Program-made: the position numbers and the translations under genes
In this document: piece by piece, positions 18,534 to 27,343 of the stretch
How positions within the stretch are numbered: the stretch's first letter is position 1
Layout of the letters: each line of letters begins with the position of its first letter
Notes under the pieces: generated by a model
Told to the model about the DNA's origin: nothing
The model's database searches: none
Seen by the model: only the letters and a program-made list of their open reading frames with translations
Source: Devosia equisanguinis
Lineage (GTDB): Bacteria > Pseudomonadota > Alphaproteobacteria > Rhizobiales > Hyphomicrobiaceae
Reading direction: 5' to 3'
DNA length: 37,247 nucleotides
Assembly: GCA_945889015.1 (NCBI GenBank)
Contig: CAMDBL010000013.1
Location: forward strand, 1 to 37,247

Positions 18534-18841
18534 GAGAAGTGCGATACTCAAAATCGTTCAACGACCAATTGATCGAGCTAATAGACTTCGGCGAGCAAAT
18601 GTATGGCGTCGAGCTTGCCGAAGCGAAGAAGCGGCTGGTCTACGAGACGATCGAGCGCATGCTGGCCCGGCACCTGCGAGTAAAGCGGCCTCACAACGTG
18701 CTCGAACTGACGATCAATCCGATCTCTAAGACCCCGTTCATCGTCCTCTATGACTTCGACGATGATGAGCTGAGGCTACACTTCATCTTTCACCGAAACG
18801 CAGACTTGTGCGATCTCGATCCCGCATCGGTCGAATGGTGA
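18530..18841 (+). CDS. RelE/ParE-superfamily toxin-like protein
   Basis: A 103-residue protein of the ParE/RelE fold: an N-terminal helical hairpin (YSKSFNDQLIELIDFGEQMY), a basic helix (RHLRVKRPH), then three strands (LELTINPISKTPFIVLYDFD and ELRLHFIFHRNADL). The C-terminus HRNADLCDLDPASVEW is typical of plasmid-stabilisation-type toxins. The ATG at 18530 overlaps the upstream antitoxin-frame stop. The reading frame is intact while the antitoxin frame has a stop codon. Family toxins inhibit gyrase or cleave mRNA; which applies here is not evident, and it may be inactive. Confidence 0.75.
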   Translation: MREVRYSKSFNDQLIELIDFGEQMYGVELAEAKKRLVYETIERMLARHLRVKRPHNVLELTINPISKTPFIVLYDFDDDELRLHFIFHRNADLCDLDPASVEW

Positions 18842-18915
18842 TTGGGAGTTCGTCCCAAAAACGAGACGATCTGCATCGATAAGGTCTGCCGCTCAATCAC
18901 GAAAGCGATGCTCGC

Positions 18916-19362
18916 CTACCCCACCGACGCCCCGATCAACCCCTCGATCCTGGCGCGGAAATCCTCCGGCAGCGACACGGACTTGCCCGTCGCCTTGTCG
19001 ACGTAGACGCTGCGGGTCTCGGCGATGGTGGTGCAGGTGTCGCCGACGAACAGGCCGTATCCCAGGCCGAACGAGCTGCGCCCGACATGGACGAGCACGA
19101 CGCCGACCTCGAGCGGCTTGGGATAGAGCAGCGGCGACAGATACTGCAGCGCGAGGCCCGCGATCACCCAGCTGCGGTCTGGCTCGCCCGCTCCCAGCAG
19201 CTCGCGCCGCATGGCGAGGCGCGCCTCCTCGACATAGGCCGGGAACACGCCGTGGTTGACGTGGCCGTTGGCATCCACGTCCTGGAACCGCGTCTGCACG
19301 GGCACGAGGTAGCGGTGGGTGCCACGGACACGGAGCTTGGCGGCGAGGGCTTCAGAGATCAT
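18916..19362 (-). CDS. Hotdog-fold acyl-CoA thioesterase (YbgC/4HBT type)
   Basis: A 148-residue hotdog-fold protein that probably hydrolyses acyl-CoA or a related thioester in the cytoplasm. The 4HBT motif is visible as RFQDVDANGHVNHGVFPAYV, with the aspartate of QDVDANGHVNH as the usual catalytic acid. The core helix reads VFPAYVEEARLAM and the closing strands SSFGLGYGLFVGDT. The start MISEALAAKLRVRG at 19362 is favoured over the upstream in-frame ATG at 19446, which lies inside an intergenic repeat. The substrate chain is not predictable. Confidence 0.85.
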   Translation of the reverse strand: MISEALAAKLRVRGTHRYLVPVQTRFQDVDANGHVNHGVFPAYVEEARLAMRRELLGAGEPDRSWVIAGLALQYLSPLLYPKPLEVGVVLVHVGRSSFGLGYGLFVGDTCTTIAETRSVYVDKATGKSVSLPEDFRARIEGLIGASVG

Positions 19363-19371
19363 GGCAGGACC

Positions 19372-19502
19372 CGTAGGGTGGGTTGGCGCGGGCACTCCGA
19401 TCATGACAGAGCGATCGCATACTTCCGCGCGTAACCCACCGATCACTCTCGACGTCGGCGTCGTAACGGTGGGTTACGCGCTTCGCGCTAACCCACCCTA
19501 CG
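19372..19502. repeat. Nested inverted repeat between thioesterase and aldolase genes
   Basis: Outer arms CGTAGGGTGGGTTGGCGCG (19372-19390) and CGCGCTAACCCACCCTACG (19484-19502) match at 18 of 19 positions. Inner arms CGCGTAACCCACCG (19428-19441) and CGGTGGGTTACGCG (19467-19480) are perfect. The unit GTAGGGTGGGTTA is also repeated within the arms. Similar elements occur between genes in many proteobacterial genomes. It lies just upstream of the thioesterase start and eight bases past the aldolase stop, so it may act as a terminator-like structure. Confidence 0.85.
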
Positions 19503-19510
19503 GCGTTGCA

Positions 19511-20545
19511 TCAAGCGGCTTTCTCGAGCTTGGCTTCCCACTTGCCGAGAGCGGCGAGGCCGTTCATGCGGGCGCGGTGGGCGAAAGCCTTCTGGGCTGC
19601 AGCGACGTTCTCGGTCTTGCCGCCCCAAGCCTTGAGCGCCGCGGCCTGCAGCGCCCGGCCGTAGCTGAAGGTCAGCTTCCAAGGCAGGTTGCCAATCGCG
19701 TTCATGAGCGAGAGGTGCTCGGTCGCGGCCTGATCGGACTGGCCGCCCGACAGGAAGGCGATGCCCGGCACGGCGGATGGCACGCAGGCCTTCAGCACCT
19801 TGACGGTCTTCTCGGCGACCTCGGCGGCAGAGGCCTGCTTGGCGCACTTCTGGCCGGCGATCACCATGTTCGGCTTCAGTACCATGCCCTCGAGCTTGAC
19901 GCCGGCGAAATAGAGCTCACGGAACGTCTCGTTCAGGATCCACTCGGTCACGTTGTAGCAGGTGTCGATGTCGTGGGTGGAATGGGTGCCGTCCATCACC
20001 ACCTCGGGCTCCACGATCGGCACGATCTGCGCCTCCTGGCAGAGCGCGGCATAACGGGCGAGCGCGTGTGCGTTGGCGTGGATGCAGTTGTGGGTGGGGC
20101 AGCCGTCGGCGATGGTGATCACCGCGCGCCACTTGGCGAAGCGTGCGCCGAGCTTGTGGTACTCGGCCAGGCGCTCGCGCAGGCCGTCGAGGCCCTCGGT
20201 CACGGTCTCGATCTTCGAGGTGGCGCCGACCAGCGGCTTGGCGCCGGTGTCGACCTTGATGCCGGGGATCGAGCCGGCGGCGTTCATCACGTCGACGAGG
20301 GGCGTGCCGTCCTTGGCCTTCTGGCGGATGGTCTCGTCATACAGGATGACGCCGGAAACGTGGTTCTTCATCGCCTCGGTCGAGCGGAACAGCATCTCGC
20401 GGTAGTCGCGGCGGCTGTCGGCGGTGCTCTCGACCTTGATGCTGTCGAAGCGCTTCTTGATGGTGCCGGAACTCTCGTCGGCGGCGAGGATGCCCTTGCC
20501 GGGAGCGACCATGGCTTGCGCGATGGCTTCGAGGGATTGCGTCAT
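19511..20545 (-). CDS. Fructose-bisphosphate aldolase, class I
   Basis: A 344-residue Schiff-base aldolase that interconverts fructose-1,6-bisphosphate with dihydroxyacetone phosphate and glyceraldehyde-3-phosphate, in the cytoplasm. Family motifs are GKGILAADESSGTIKKRF near the N-terminus and VLKPNMVIAGQ, where the lysine forms the imine. IVEPEVVMDGTHSTHD and IAFLSGGQSDQAAT bind the phosphates. The ATG at 20545 has GGAG eight bases upstream. The gene is alone; no other glycolytic gene is near. Confidence 0.96.
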   Translation of the reverse strand: MTQSLEAIAQAMVAPGKGILAADESSGTIKKRFDSIKVESTADSRRDYREMLFRSTEAMKNHVSGVILYDETIRQKAKDGTPLVDVMNAAGSIPGIKVDTGAKPLVGATSKIETVTEGLDGLRERLAEYHKLGARFAKWRAVITIADGCPTHNCIHANAHALARYAALCQEAQIVPIVEPEVVMDGTHSTHDIDTCYNVTEWILNETFRELYFAGVKLEGMVLKPNMVIAGQKCAKQASAAEVAEKTVKVLKACVPSAVPGIAFLSGGQSDQAATEHLSLMNAIGNLPWKLTFSYGRALQAAALKAWGGKTENVAAAQKAFAHRARMNGLAALGKWEAKLEKAA

Positions 20546-20822
20546 GGTTTTTCTCCAGTCAGGTCGTCGAAATCTGCCTGTGGCTTAACGTCTGGCGTGC
20601 CCCGACGGCAAGAGGCGGCGACCAAAGATGGTTGCGTTGTCCTCTGTCCGGCTTTTCCATGCCGCGGCCCACCTGACGGACGCACGCCCGCCGCTCGGAC
20701 TGCGGCATACGGTCCATTGGCGAACGGAACAGCCGCCACGGCGGATTTTAGCCATGAAATGTTGCTTCGTCCCGGCTCCGGGTGGCAAGGCCTGTGGCTG
20801 CGATCGAGGGACGACGAGACCG

Positions 20823-21131
20823 ATGTGGGCGGCACGCTTGAGCATAAACTTGGCGACCGTGCTCCTGCTGAGCGCGGCCGCCATCGCCCAGGCGCCCCTG
20901 TCGGAGACCGTGCCGCCGGACTGGAAGGCGGAGGGGGCGCCGGTCGCACCGACCGCGCTGGAAAGTCTTGCGGCCGACAATCCGGCCTGCACCGAATTCC
21001 GCAACTCCTGCATCGTCTGCGTCCGGTCGGAAAAGGGCGGCCTCGGCTGCTCGAACATCGGCATCGCCTGCCAGCCGGACACGAGTTGGCGCTGCACCAG
21101 CCCCGGCCTGCGCGATCTCGCGCCGAAGTGA
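20823..21131 (+). CDS. Small cysteine-containing exported protein (102 aa)
   Basis: A signal peptide (LSINLATVLLLSAAAIA, cleavage after AIA or AQA) precedes a mature part of about 80 residues. Six cysteines cluster in its second half (PACTEF, NSCIVC, LGCSN, IACQP, RCTSP), which suggests disulfides. I do not recognise the family. The start at 20823 is chosen because it begins the hydrophobic leader; the longer open frame upstream covers non-coding sequence. It is convergent with murA. Function unknown. Confidence 0.65.
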   Translation: MWAARLSINLATVLLLSAAAIAQAPLSETVPPDWKAEGAPVAPTALESLAADNPACTEFRNSCIVCVRSEKGGLGCSNIGIACQPDTSWRCTSPGLRDLAPK

Positions 21132-21173
21132 GGCGCGCGGCCTCTGGTCCTGGTTCTGGTCCTGGGTTCGGCT

Positions 21174-22466
21174 TCAGCCGCTCGCCAGCCGCTCGATCTC
21201 GGCGCCGCAGCGCGACAGCTTCTCCTCCAGCCGCTCGAAGCCGCGGTCCAGGTGGTAGACGCGGTTCACCGTGGTCTCACCCTCGGCGGTCAACCCTGCG
21301 ATCACCAGCGAAACGGAGGCGCGCAGATCGGTCGCCATCACCGGCGCGCCCTTCAGCATCGTGACGCCGCGGATCGAGGCCGTGTCGCCGTTGAGCTGGA
21401 TGTCGCAGCCGAGACGCGCCAGCTCCTGCACGTGCATGAAGCGGTTCTCGAAGATCGTCTCGCGGATCACGCTGGTGCCCTTGGCCTTCGCCATCAGCGC
21501 CATCATCTGCGCCTGCAGGTCGGTCGGGAACCCCGGAAACGGCTGCGTTTCGATGGAGACGGGCTCCAATCCAGCGCCGTTGCGCTGGATGCGGATGCCG
21601 TTTTCCTGGCGGGTGACGGTGACACCGCATTTCTCCAGCACCTGCAGCGCGTTCTCGAGCAGATCGGCGCGCGCGCCCTCCAGCACCACGTCGCCGCCGG
21701 TGGCGGCCACGGCCATCGCGAAGGTGCCGGTCTCGATGCGGTCGGCGACGACGGTGTGCACCGCGCCCTCGAGCTGGGTGCGGCCCTGCACACGCAGCGT
21801 CGAGGAGCCGATGCCCTCGATCTTGGCGCCCATCTTGACGAGGCAGTCGGCGACGTCGCCGACCTCCGGCTCGCGCGCGGCGTTCTCGATCACGGTCTCG
21901 CCCTTGGCCAGAGCGGCGGCCATCAGCACGTTGTGCGTGGCACCGACCGAGACCTTGGGGAAGGTGACCCGGTTGCCGATAAGCCCCCCCTTGGGTGCTT
22001 TCGCCACCACGTAGCCAGCGTCGATGACGATATCGGCGCCGAGCGCCTTCAAGCCCTGCAGGTGGAGATCGACCGGCCGCGTTCCTATGGCGCAGCCGCC
22101 GGGCAGCGACACCTTGGCCTGGCCCATGCGGGCGAGCAGCGGCCCGATCACCCAGAAGCTCGCGCGCATACGCGACACCATCTCGTAAGGGGCGGTGGTG
22201 TCGACGATATCGCGGGCGGTGAAATGGTAGGTCTCGCCCTGGTGTGATGGCCCACCGCGCTTGCCGTCGACCATGTGATCGACGCCGTGATTGCGCAGGA
22301 TGCGGGCGAGCAGATTGACATCGGCGAGGTTGGGCACGTTCTTCAGCGTCAGGGTATCGCGTGTGAGCAAGCTCGCTATCATCAACGGCAGCGCTGCGTT
22401 CTTGGCGCCGGAAATCGGGATGGTGCCCTTGAGCTTATGACCGCCGACGATCCTGATCCGATCCAT
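21174..22466 (-). CDS. murA: UDP-N-acetylglucosamine 1-carboxyvinyltransferase
   Basis: First committed enzyme of peptidoglycan synthesis, transferring enolpyruvate from PEP to UDP-GlcNAc in the cytoplasm. It has 430 residues, standard length. It starts [20 protein letters not shown], followed by AKNAALPLM with the PEP-contacting lysine and asparagine. The active-site cysteine is Cys125 in [16 protein letters not shown], the residue fosfomycin modifies, so no built-in target resistance of the Cys-to-Asp type. The ATG at 22466 has GGGAG upstream. A 307-base gap and then a small basic protein gene precede it on the same strand. Confidence 0.98.
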   Translation of the reverse strand: MDRIRIVGGHKLKGTIPISGAKNAALPLMIASLLTRDTLTLKNVPNLADVNLLARILRNHGVDHMVDGKRGGPSHQGETYHFTARDIVDTTAPYEMVSRMRASFWVIGPLLARMGQAKVSLPGGCAIGTRPVDLHLQGLKALGADIVIDAGYVVAKAPKGGLIGNRVTFPKVSVGATHNVLMAAALAKGETVIENAAREPEVGDVADCLVKMGAKIEGIGSSTLRVQGRTQLEGAVHTVVADRIETGTFAMAVAATGGDVVLEGARADLLENALQVLEKCGVTVTRQENGIRIQRNGAGLEPVSIETQPFPGFPTDLQAQMMALMAKAKGTSVIRETIFENRFMHVQELARLGCDIQLNGDTASIRGVTMLKGAPVMATDLRASVSLVIAGLTAEGETTVNRVYHLDRGFERLEEKLSRCGAEIERLASG

Positions 22467-22773
22467 GCCCTTTGGCTCCCAGCACTTCGTGATGACGGCT
22501 CGAGACGTTGACGGCCTGAGGGCCGATGCCGGTCGGCGTCGCACGCCTCTGCCGCCCTGCTTCGCGTGTTCTGAGTGATTCGCGACGCGTGTGACACCCT
22601 CACCGGATCATTGGCGAGTGGCGCAAGAGTGGCAAGTGCAACCGGGTCACAGGGGGCAGCAACCGGGCTCGACGCAACGTGAACCGTCGCGGGAAAGCGT
22701 CTGCGGGATGGGTGAGCCCTGCCTCGTCCGAGCCCGGCCCTGCTCCGGCAGGGAAGGCGCATTCAATCAAGAT
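22467..22773. other. 307-base gap upstream of murA
   Basis: Open frames here are short and without recognisable features. It should contain the murA promoter on the minus strand if murA is not read through from the small ORF above. I see no clear promoter, repeat or RNA. Confidence 0.4.
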
Positions 22774-22983
22774 TCACTGACCCTCGGAGGCACCTTCGTC
22801 ACCATCAGCCGCAGCGCTATCGGACGAGCGCCGGGACATCAAGTCTCGCGCAGGTTCCCGGCGAACCCTCTGTTGCGACTTTCGCTTCGAGAGGTTGTCC
22901 CGCAATGCTTCCGCCAGGCGCTTCTCGCGCGCCGTCGAGACCGGTGACCTCTTGCGATCGGCTGGCGCGGAACCGTCACGCAT
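22774..22983 (-). CDS. Small basic protein upstream of murA (69 aa)
   Basis: A 69-residue charged protein with the core REKRLAEALRDNLSKRKSQQ. This is a lysine- and arginine-rich helix of the kind found in small ORFs near murA in alphaproteobacteria (from memory, not checked). The N-terminus is basic and the C-terminus acidic (AAADGDEGASEGQ). ATG 22983 is chosen because GGGAGAGG lies just upstream at good spacing; the ATG at 23097 would add a non-conserved leader. Function unknown. Confidence 0.65.
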   Translation of the reverse strand: MRDGSAPADRKRSPVSTAREKRLAEALRDNLSKRKSQQRVRREPARDLMSRRSSDSAAADGDEGASEGQ

Positions 22984-23096
22984 GAGCCTCTCCCTCGCCT
23001 TCGCTGTGTTTCGTGGCTCAGCGACGCCCTCCGGCGCCGCAAATCGTCGCGAGACAGTGCGCAACGCCGGAGCAAAACGCAATCGGTGAGACGACA

Positions 23097-23441
23097 TCAG
23101 CAGGCAGGCGGAGAGGCAACGGTGTCACCCTTTTTTGGGGAGAGGCCCTGAACCGTCGGCGGATGGACGGTCGCCGAGTGCGAGGACGGGCCATTCGGCG
23201 TCGTCATCGTGTGTGATCCACCCAGCCCACCTCCCGACCAGCCGGTCGATCCCATGTTCTTGGAGCCAGAGTGCTCACCCGTGGCCGGCGGTGTCTTGAG
23301 CGCACCCTGACGGGCATCGCAATCGCGCTGGCTGGTCGCTGCGTCTTTCACATCCTGAGATCGCGCCCCAGACATTCCCCAGGAGGTCAGAAGGAGGACA
23401 CTGGCCACGCTATAGCCAAAACTCGCTCGGCGCCCGCACAT
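23097..23441 (-). CDS. Small exported Gly/Ser/Thr-rich protein next to formate dehydrogenase
   Basis: A 114-residue protein with a signal peptide (FGYSVASVLLLTSWGMSGA, cleavage near ARS-Q). The mature chain has low complexity and is rich in glycine, serine, threonine and proline. It has a well-formed central block (SGSKNMGSTGWSGGGLGG) and a cysteine at the C-terminus. GGAG lies six bases before the ATG. It is divergent from the formate dehydrogenase operon, with only tens of bases between them. Adjacency suggests but does not prove a link. I recognise no domain. Confidence 0.65.
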   Translation of the reverse strand: MCGRRASFGYSVASVLLLTSWGMSGARSQDVKDAATSQRDCDARQGALKTPPATGEHSGSKNMGSTGWSGGGLGGSHTMTTPNGPSSHSATVHPPTVQGLSPKKGDTVASPPAC

Positions 23442-23471
23442 GTGATGCTCCGTTACCGAAAACTTCTACCT

Positions 23472-23555
23472 GTCACCTTCGATATGGTAGATTTCGGCCC
23501 GCTCGCCCTTTTTGACGTCGCCGCGGGAATAGAGAATGACGCCACAGGCGACCGA
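23472..23555 (-). pseudogene. Inverted fragment of formate dehydrogenase alpha subunit (Fe-S region)
   Basis: Read on the minus strand, this 84-base stretch encodes SVACGVILYS, RGDVKKGER and AEIYHIEGD in one frame. That is the well-conserved region of FdnG/FdoG just after the first cysteines of the [4Fe-4S] motif (CTYC-SVACG in the intact protein). It lacks a start and ends at a TAG three codons after GEGD-equivalent residues. The plus strand beside it still reads TGC ACC TAC (C-T-Y) at 23559-23567 and continues at SDHPTNRG. So the coding order has been cut, and this piece flipped and moved upstream. Confidence 0.85.
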
Positions 23556-26394
23556 GCGTGCACCTACTAGCGATCATCCCACCAATCGGGGCACGCTCTG
23601 CCCGAAAGGGGCCGCACTCCTCGACATGGTGCGGGCGAAAACGCGGACGGTCTATCCGCAGATCCGAAAGCCGGGATCGACCACGTTCGAGCGCGTTTCC
23701 TGGGACGTCGCCCTCGATCGCATCGCTCGCCTGATGAAAGACGATCGCGACCAGAACATCGTCGTCACCAATCAGCAGGGCGTGACCGTCAACCGCTGGA
23801 CCACGACGGGATATCTTGCGGCGTCCGCCACCACCAACGAGACGGCATGGCTCACCTACAAGACGGTGCGCTCGACCGGCATGGTGGCCTTCGACAACCA
23901 GGCACGTGTCTGACACGGCCCGACGGTGGCCAGTTTGGCTCCGACGTTCGGCCGTGGCGCAATGACCAACTCCTGGACCGACATCAACAACACCGACCTG
24001 ATCGTCATCATGGGCGGCAACGCCGCCGAAGCGCATCCATGCGGCTTCAAGTGGGTCACCGAAGCCAAGCACAACCGCGGCGCCCGGCTCGTCGTCGTGG
24101 ATCCACGATTCACGCGCTCAGCCTCGGTCGCGGATGTCTACGCGCCGATCCGGCAAGGGACGGACATCGCGTTCCTGCTCGGCGTGATCAATTATTGCAT
24201 CGAGAACGACAAGATTCAGTGGGACTACGTCAAGGCGTTCACCAATGCCACGCTCGTCATCAAGGACGGCTTTGCCTACCGCGACGGACTGTTCACCGGC
24301 TACGACGAGACGAAGCGCGACTATGTTCGAACGTCCTGGGAGTACGACATCGGGCCTGACGGTTTTGCTGTCGTCGATGACACACTGCAGAACCCGCGCT
24401 GTGTCTGGAACCTGCTGAAGGCGCACGTCGCACTGTATACGCCCGAGATGGTTTCGCGCATCTGCGGCACACCCAAGGACAAGTTCCTGCAGGTGGCGAG
24501 CATGATGGCCGAGTGCTCGGCCAAAGACAAAACCATGACCTCGATGTATGCACTGGGGTGGACGCAGCACTCCAAAGGTACACAGAACATCCGCACCATG
24601 GCCATGCTGCAGCTTCTGCTCGGCAACATCGGCGTGCTCGGCGGCGGCATGAATGCGCTGCGCGGCCATTCGAACATCCAGGGTCTCACCGACATCGGGC
24701 TGATGTCGAACCTCATTCCGGGATATCTCACCATCCCGACCGAGGCGGAGACGAGCCTCGAGACATATATGTCGACCCGCAATTTCAAGCCACTCAGGCC
24801 CAACCAGATCAGCTATTGGCAGAACTACCGGAAATTCTTCGTCAGCTTCCAGAAGGCGATGTGGGGCGCAGCTGCGACGCCGGCGAACCAATTCGCCTAC
24901 GATTGGCTGCCCAAGCTCGACGTGCCCTCCTACGATATCCTGCGTGCGTTCGAGTTGATGCACGGCGGCCAGATGAACGGCTACTTCTGCCAGGGCTTCA
25001 ATCCGCTGCTGGCGGCCCCCAACCGGCGCAAGATCACGGCCGCATTGTCGCGGCTCAAGTATCTCGTCGTGATGGATCCGCTGCAGACCGAGACGGCGCG
25101 CTTCTGGGAGAACCACGGCGACTTCAACGATGTCGATAGCGCCAAGGTCCAGACCGAGGTCATCGAGCTGCCGACGACCTGCTTTGCCGAGGACGAAGGC
25201 TCGCTCACCAATTCCGGCCGCTGGCTGCAATGGCATTGGGCGGGCGGCACGCCTCCGGGCGAGGCGCGATCCGACATCTGGATCATGTCCCAGATCTTCC
25301 TGCGTCTGAAGGCACTCTACGAGAAGGAAGGCGGCACGGTTCCCGAGCCGATCCTCAATCTCGACTGGCGCTACGAGAACCCCGGTGATCCCACGCCGCA
25401 GGAGCTCGCCAAGGAGATCAACGGCTACGCGATCGAGGATATTCCCGACGCGACGGATCCGACCCGGATCGCGCTCGGCAAAGGGCGGCAGGTCGCGAGC
25501 TTCGCCGCACTGCGCGACGACGGCACGACGGCATGCGGCTGCTGGATCTACTCCGGTTGCTTCACCGAGGCCGGCAATCAAATGGCGCGGCGCGACAATC
25601 GCGATCCCTCCGGTGCCGGCATCTATCCGAACTGGTCCTGGTCGTGGCCACTCAACCGGCGCATCCTGTACAATCGGGCCTCCGCCGACCTGCAGGGCAA
25701 GCCTTGGGATCCGGAACGCCGGCTGCTCGAGTGGAACGGCGAGAGGTGGGTCGGCATCGACGTCCCCGACACCGCGCCAACGGCCAAGCCCGATACCGTC
25801 ATGCCCTTCATCATGAACCCTGAAGGCACCTCGCGGCTTTTCGCGCGCCAACTTCTGCGCGATGGTCCGTTTCCGGTGCACTACGAGCCGTTCGAGAGTC
25901 CGGTCGCGAATGTCGTCGCGCCACACATCCGCGGCAATCCCGTGGCGCGCGTGTTCAAGAACGACTTCGAGCAGTTCGGGGAAGCCAAGGAGTTTCCCTA
26001 TGCCGCGACGTCCTATCGGCTGACCGAGCATTTCCACTACTGGACCAAGCACGCTCAAATCAATGCGTCTCTCCAGCCGGAATTCTTCGTCGAACTGGGC
26101 GAGGAGCTTGCGCGCGAGAAGGGCATCGTTTCCGGCAGTTGGGTCCGCGTCTCATCCAATCGCGGCTGGGTCCGGGCGAAGGCCGCCGTCACCAAGCGGC
26201 TGAGACCGCTGGTTTGCGACGGCAAGACCATCCACATCGTCGGCATCCCTCTGCATTGGGGATTCATGGGCGAGGCTCGCAAAGGATTTGGGCCGAACTC
26301 GCTGACGCCATTCGTCGGCGACGCCAACATCGAGACGCCCGAATACAAGGCGTTTCTCGTCGATGTAGAGCCGATTGCCGAGCCGGTCGCTTAA
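23536..26394 (+). CDS. fdnG: Formate dehydrogenase-N/O alpha subunit, selenocysteine-containing, 5' end rearranged
   Basis: Catalytic subunit of the membrane formate dehydrogenase: oxidises formate at a Mo or W bis-MGD centre and passes electrons to the beta subunit, normally in the periplasm. The frame is open from ATG 23536 to TAA 26392 except for a TGA at 23911-23913, in the context DNQARV-U-HGPTVASLAPTF. This is the selenocysteine and adjacent histidine of the family. A SECIS-like hairpin follows. From HPTNRGTLCPKGA onward the protein matches FdnG throughout (GRGAMTNSW, VVDPRFTRSASVAD, LRGHSNIQGLTD, RLTEHFHYWTKHA). With Sec it has 952 residues, about 65 fewer than the Escherichia coli homologue. 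The missing part is the Tat leader and the [4Fe-4S] cysteines. ATG 23536 lies in inverted DNA and is a nominal start. As read, the gene should not give an active enzyme. Confidence 0.9.
23911..23946 (+). promoter_or_regulatory. Selenocysteine UGA with SECIS-like hairpin
   Basis: The UGA is followed after 15 bases by GCCA-GTT-TGGC (23929-23939), with an outer stem CGACGG/CCGACG holding one mismatch. The spacing from UGA to apical loop equals that of the Escherichia coli fdnG element as I recall it (UGACACGGUCCAACGG...), and the first bases (TGACACGG) are identical. It would be bound by SelB with Sec-tRNA. selA, selB and selC are not in the window. Confidence 0.85.
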
Positions 26395-26404
26395 GGAGTG
26401 CGCC

Positions 26405-27343
26405 ATGTTCCCGGTCGTTCCCAATCCGGACACCAGCAAAGGCACCGCGACCTTCGGTGAGGCAGACCTCGTGGCCCGTTCCGCGTCTCGCGTGCCACCC
26501 CCGTCGCACCAGCTGACCCCGGTCGCCAAGCTCATCGACGTTTCCAAATGCATCGGCTGCAAGGCGTGCCAGGCAGCCTGCCTGGAATGGAACGACCTGC
26601 GCGAGCCGGTCGGCTACATGCACGGCGATTACACCAACCCCGAGGACTTGACGCCCGACAGCCTGACGTTGATGCGGTTCACCGAGTGGGTCAATCCATC
26701 GACAGACAACCTCGAATGGTTGATTCGCAAGGACGGCTGCATGCACTGCGCCGATCCTGGCTGCCTCAAAGCCTGCCCCGCGCCCGGCGCCATCGTACAG
26801 TACACCAACGGCATCGTCGATTTCGTGCACGAGAACTGTATCGGGTGCGGCTACTGCGTCAAAGGCTGCCCGTTCGACATTCCCCGGATCTCCCAGACCG
26901 ACCATACCGCTTGGAAGTGCACACTGTGCTCCGACCGGATCGCCGTCGGCCAGGGGCCGGCCTGCCAGAAGGCCTGCCCCACCCAGGCGATCGTGTTCGG
27001 CACCAAGGACGAGATGAAGGATTGGGCGGGCAAGCGGATCACGGATCTGAAGTCGCGCGGCTACGACAAGGCCGGGCTTTATGATCCGGTGGGCGTCGGC
27101 GGGACGCACGTCATGTACGTGCTCCAGCACGCCGACCGCCCCTCGCTCTACGCCAACCTCCCCGATAACCCACGCATCAGCCCGTTGGTCGAAGCGTGGA
27201 AGGGAGCTGGCAAATACGCCGGCGCGGCCGTCATCGCTCTCGCCGCGGTCACTGGCTTCCTTCACCACATCGTCTACGGCGCCAACCGGGTCTCAAAGGA
27301 GGACGAGGACAACGCCGATCGCCTCGCGGGAGGACAACAATGA
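26405..27343 (+). CDS. fdnH: Formate dehydrogenase beta subunit (four [4Fe-4S])
   Basis: Electron-transfer subunit, 312 residues. Four cysteine groups are visible: CIGCKACQAACLEW, CMHCADPGCLKACPAPGA, CIGCGYCVKGCPFDIP, and CTLCSDR with PACQKACPTQAI. A single C-terminal transmembrane helix (AGAAVIALAAVTGFLHHIVY) anchors it and leaves most of the protein on the periplasmic side. The start MFPVVPNPDTSK at 26405 is set by AAGGAG seven bases upstream, next to the alpha stop; the in-frame ATG at 26375 lies inside the alpha gene. The stop overlaps the gamma start (ATGA). Confidence 0.96.
   Translation: MFPVVPNPDTSKGTATFGEADLVARSASRVPPPSHQLTPVAKLIDVSKCIGCKACQAACLEWNDLREPVGYMHGDYTNPEDLTPDSLTLMRFTEWVNPSTDNLEWLIRKDGCMHCADPGCLKACPAPGAIVQYTNGIVDFVHENCIGCGYCVKGCPFDIPRISQTDHTAWKCTLCSDRIAVGQGPACQKACPTQAIVFGTKDEMKDWAGKRITDLKSRGYDKAGLYDPVGVGGTHVMYVLQHADRPSLYANLPDNPRISPLVEAWKGAGKYAGAAVIALAAVTGFLHHIVYGANRVSKEDEDNADRLAGGQQ

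Noticed and set aside
20628-20822. N-terminal extension of the small Cys-rich exported protein
   Set aside because: The extension has no conserved character and would hide the signal peptide; ATG 20823 starts directly at the hydrophobic leader.
23473-24072. 199-codon minus-strand ORF over the start of fdnG
   Set aside because: It is the antisense of fdnG plus a different frame of the inverted fragment; the real coding signal there is the SVACG...IEGD frame.
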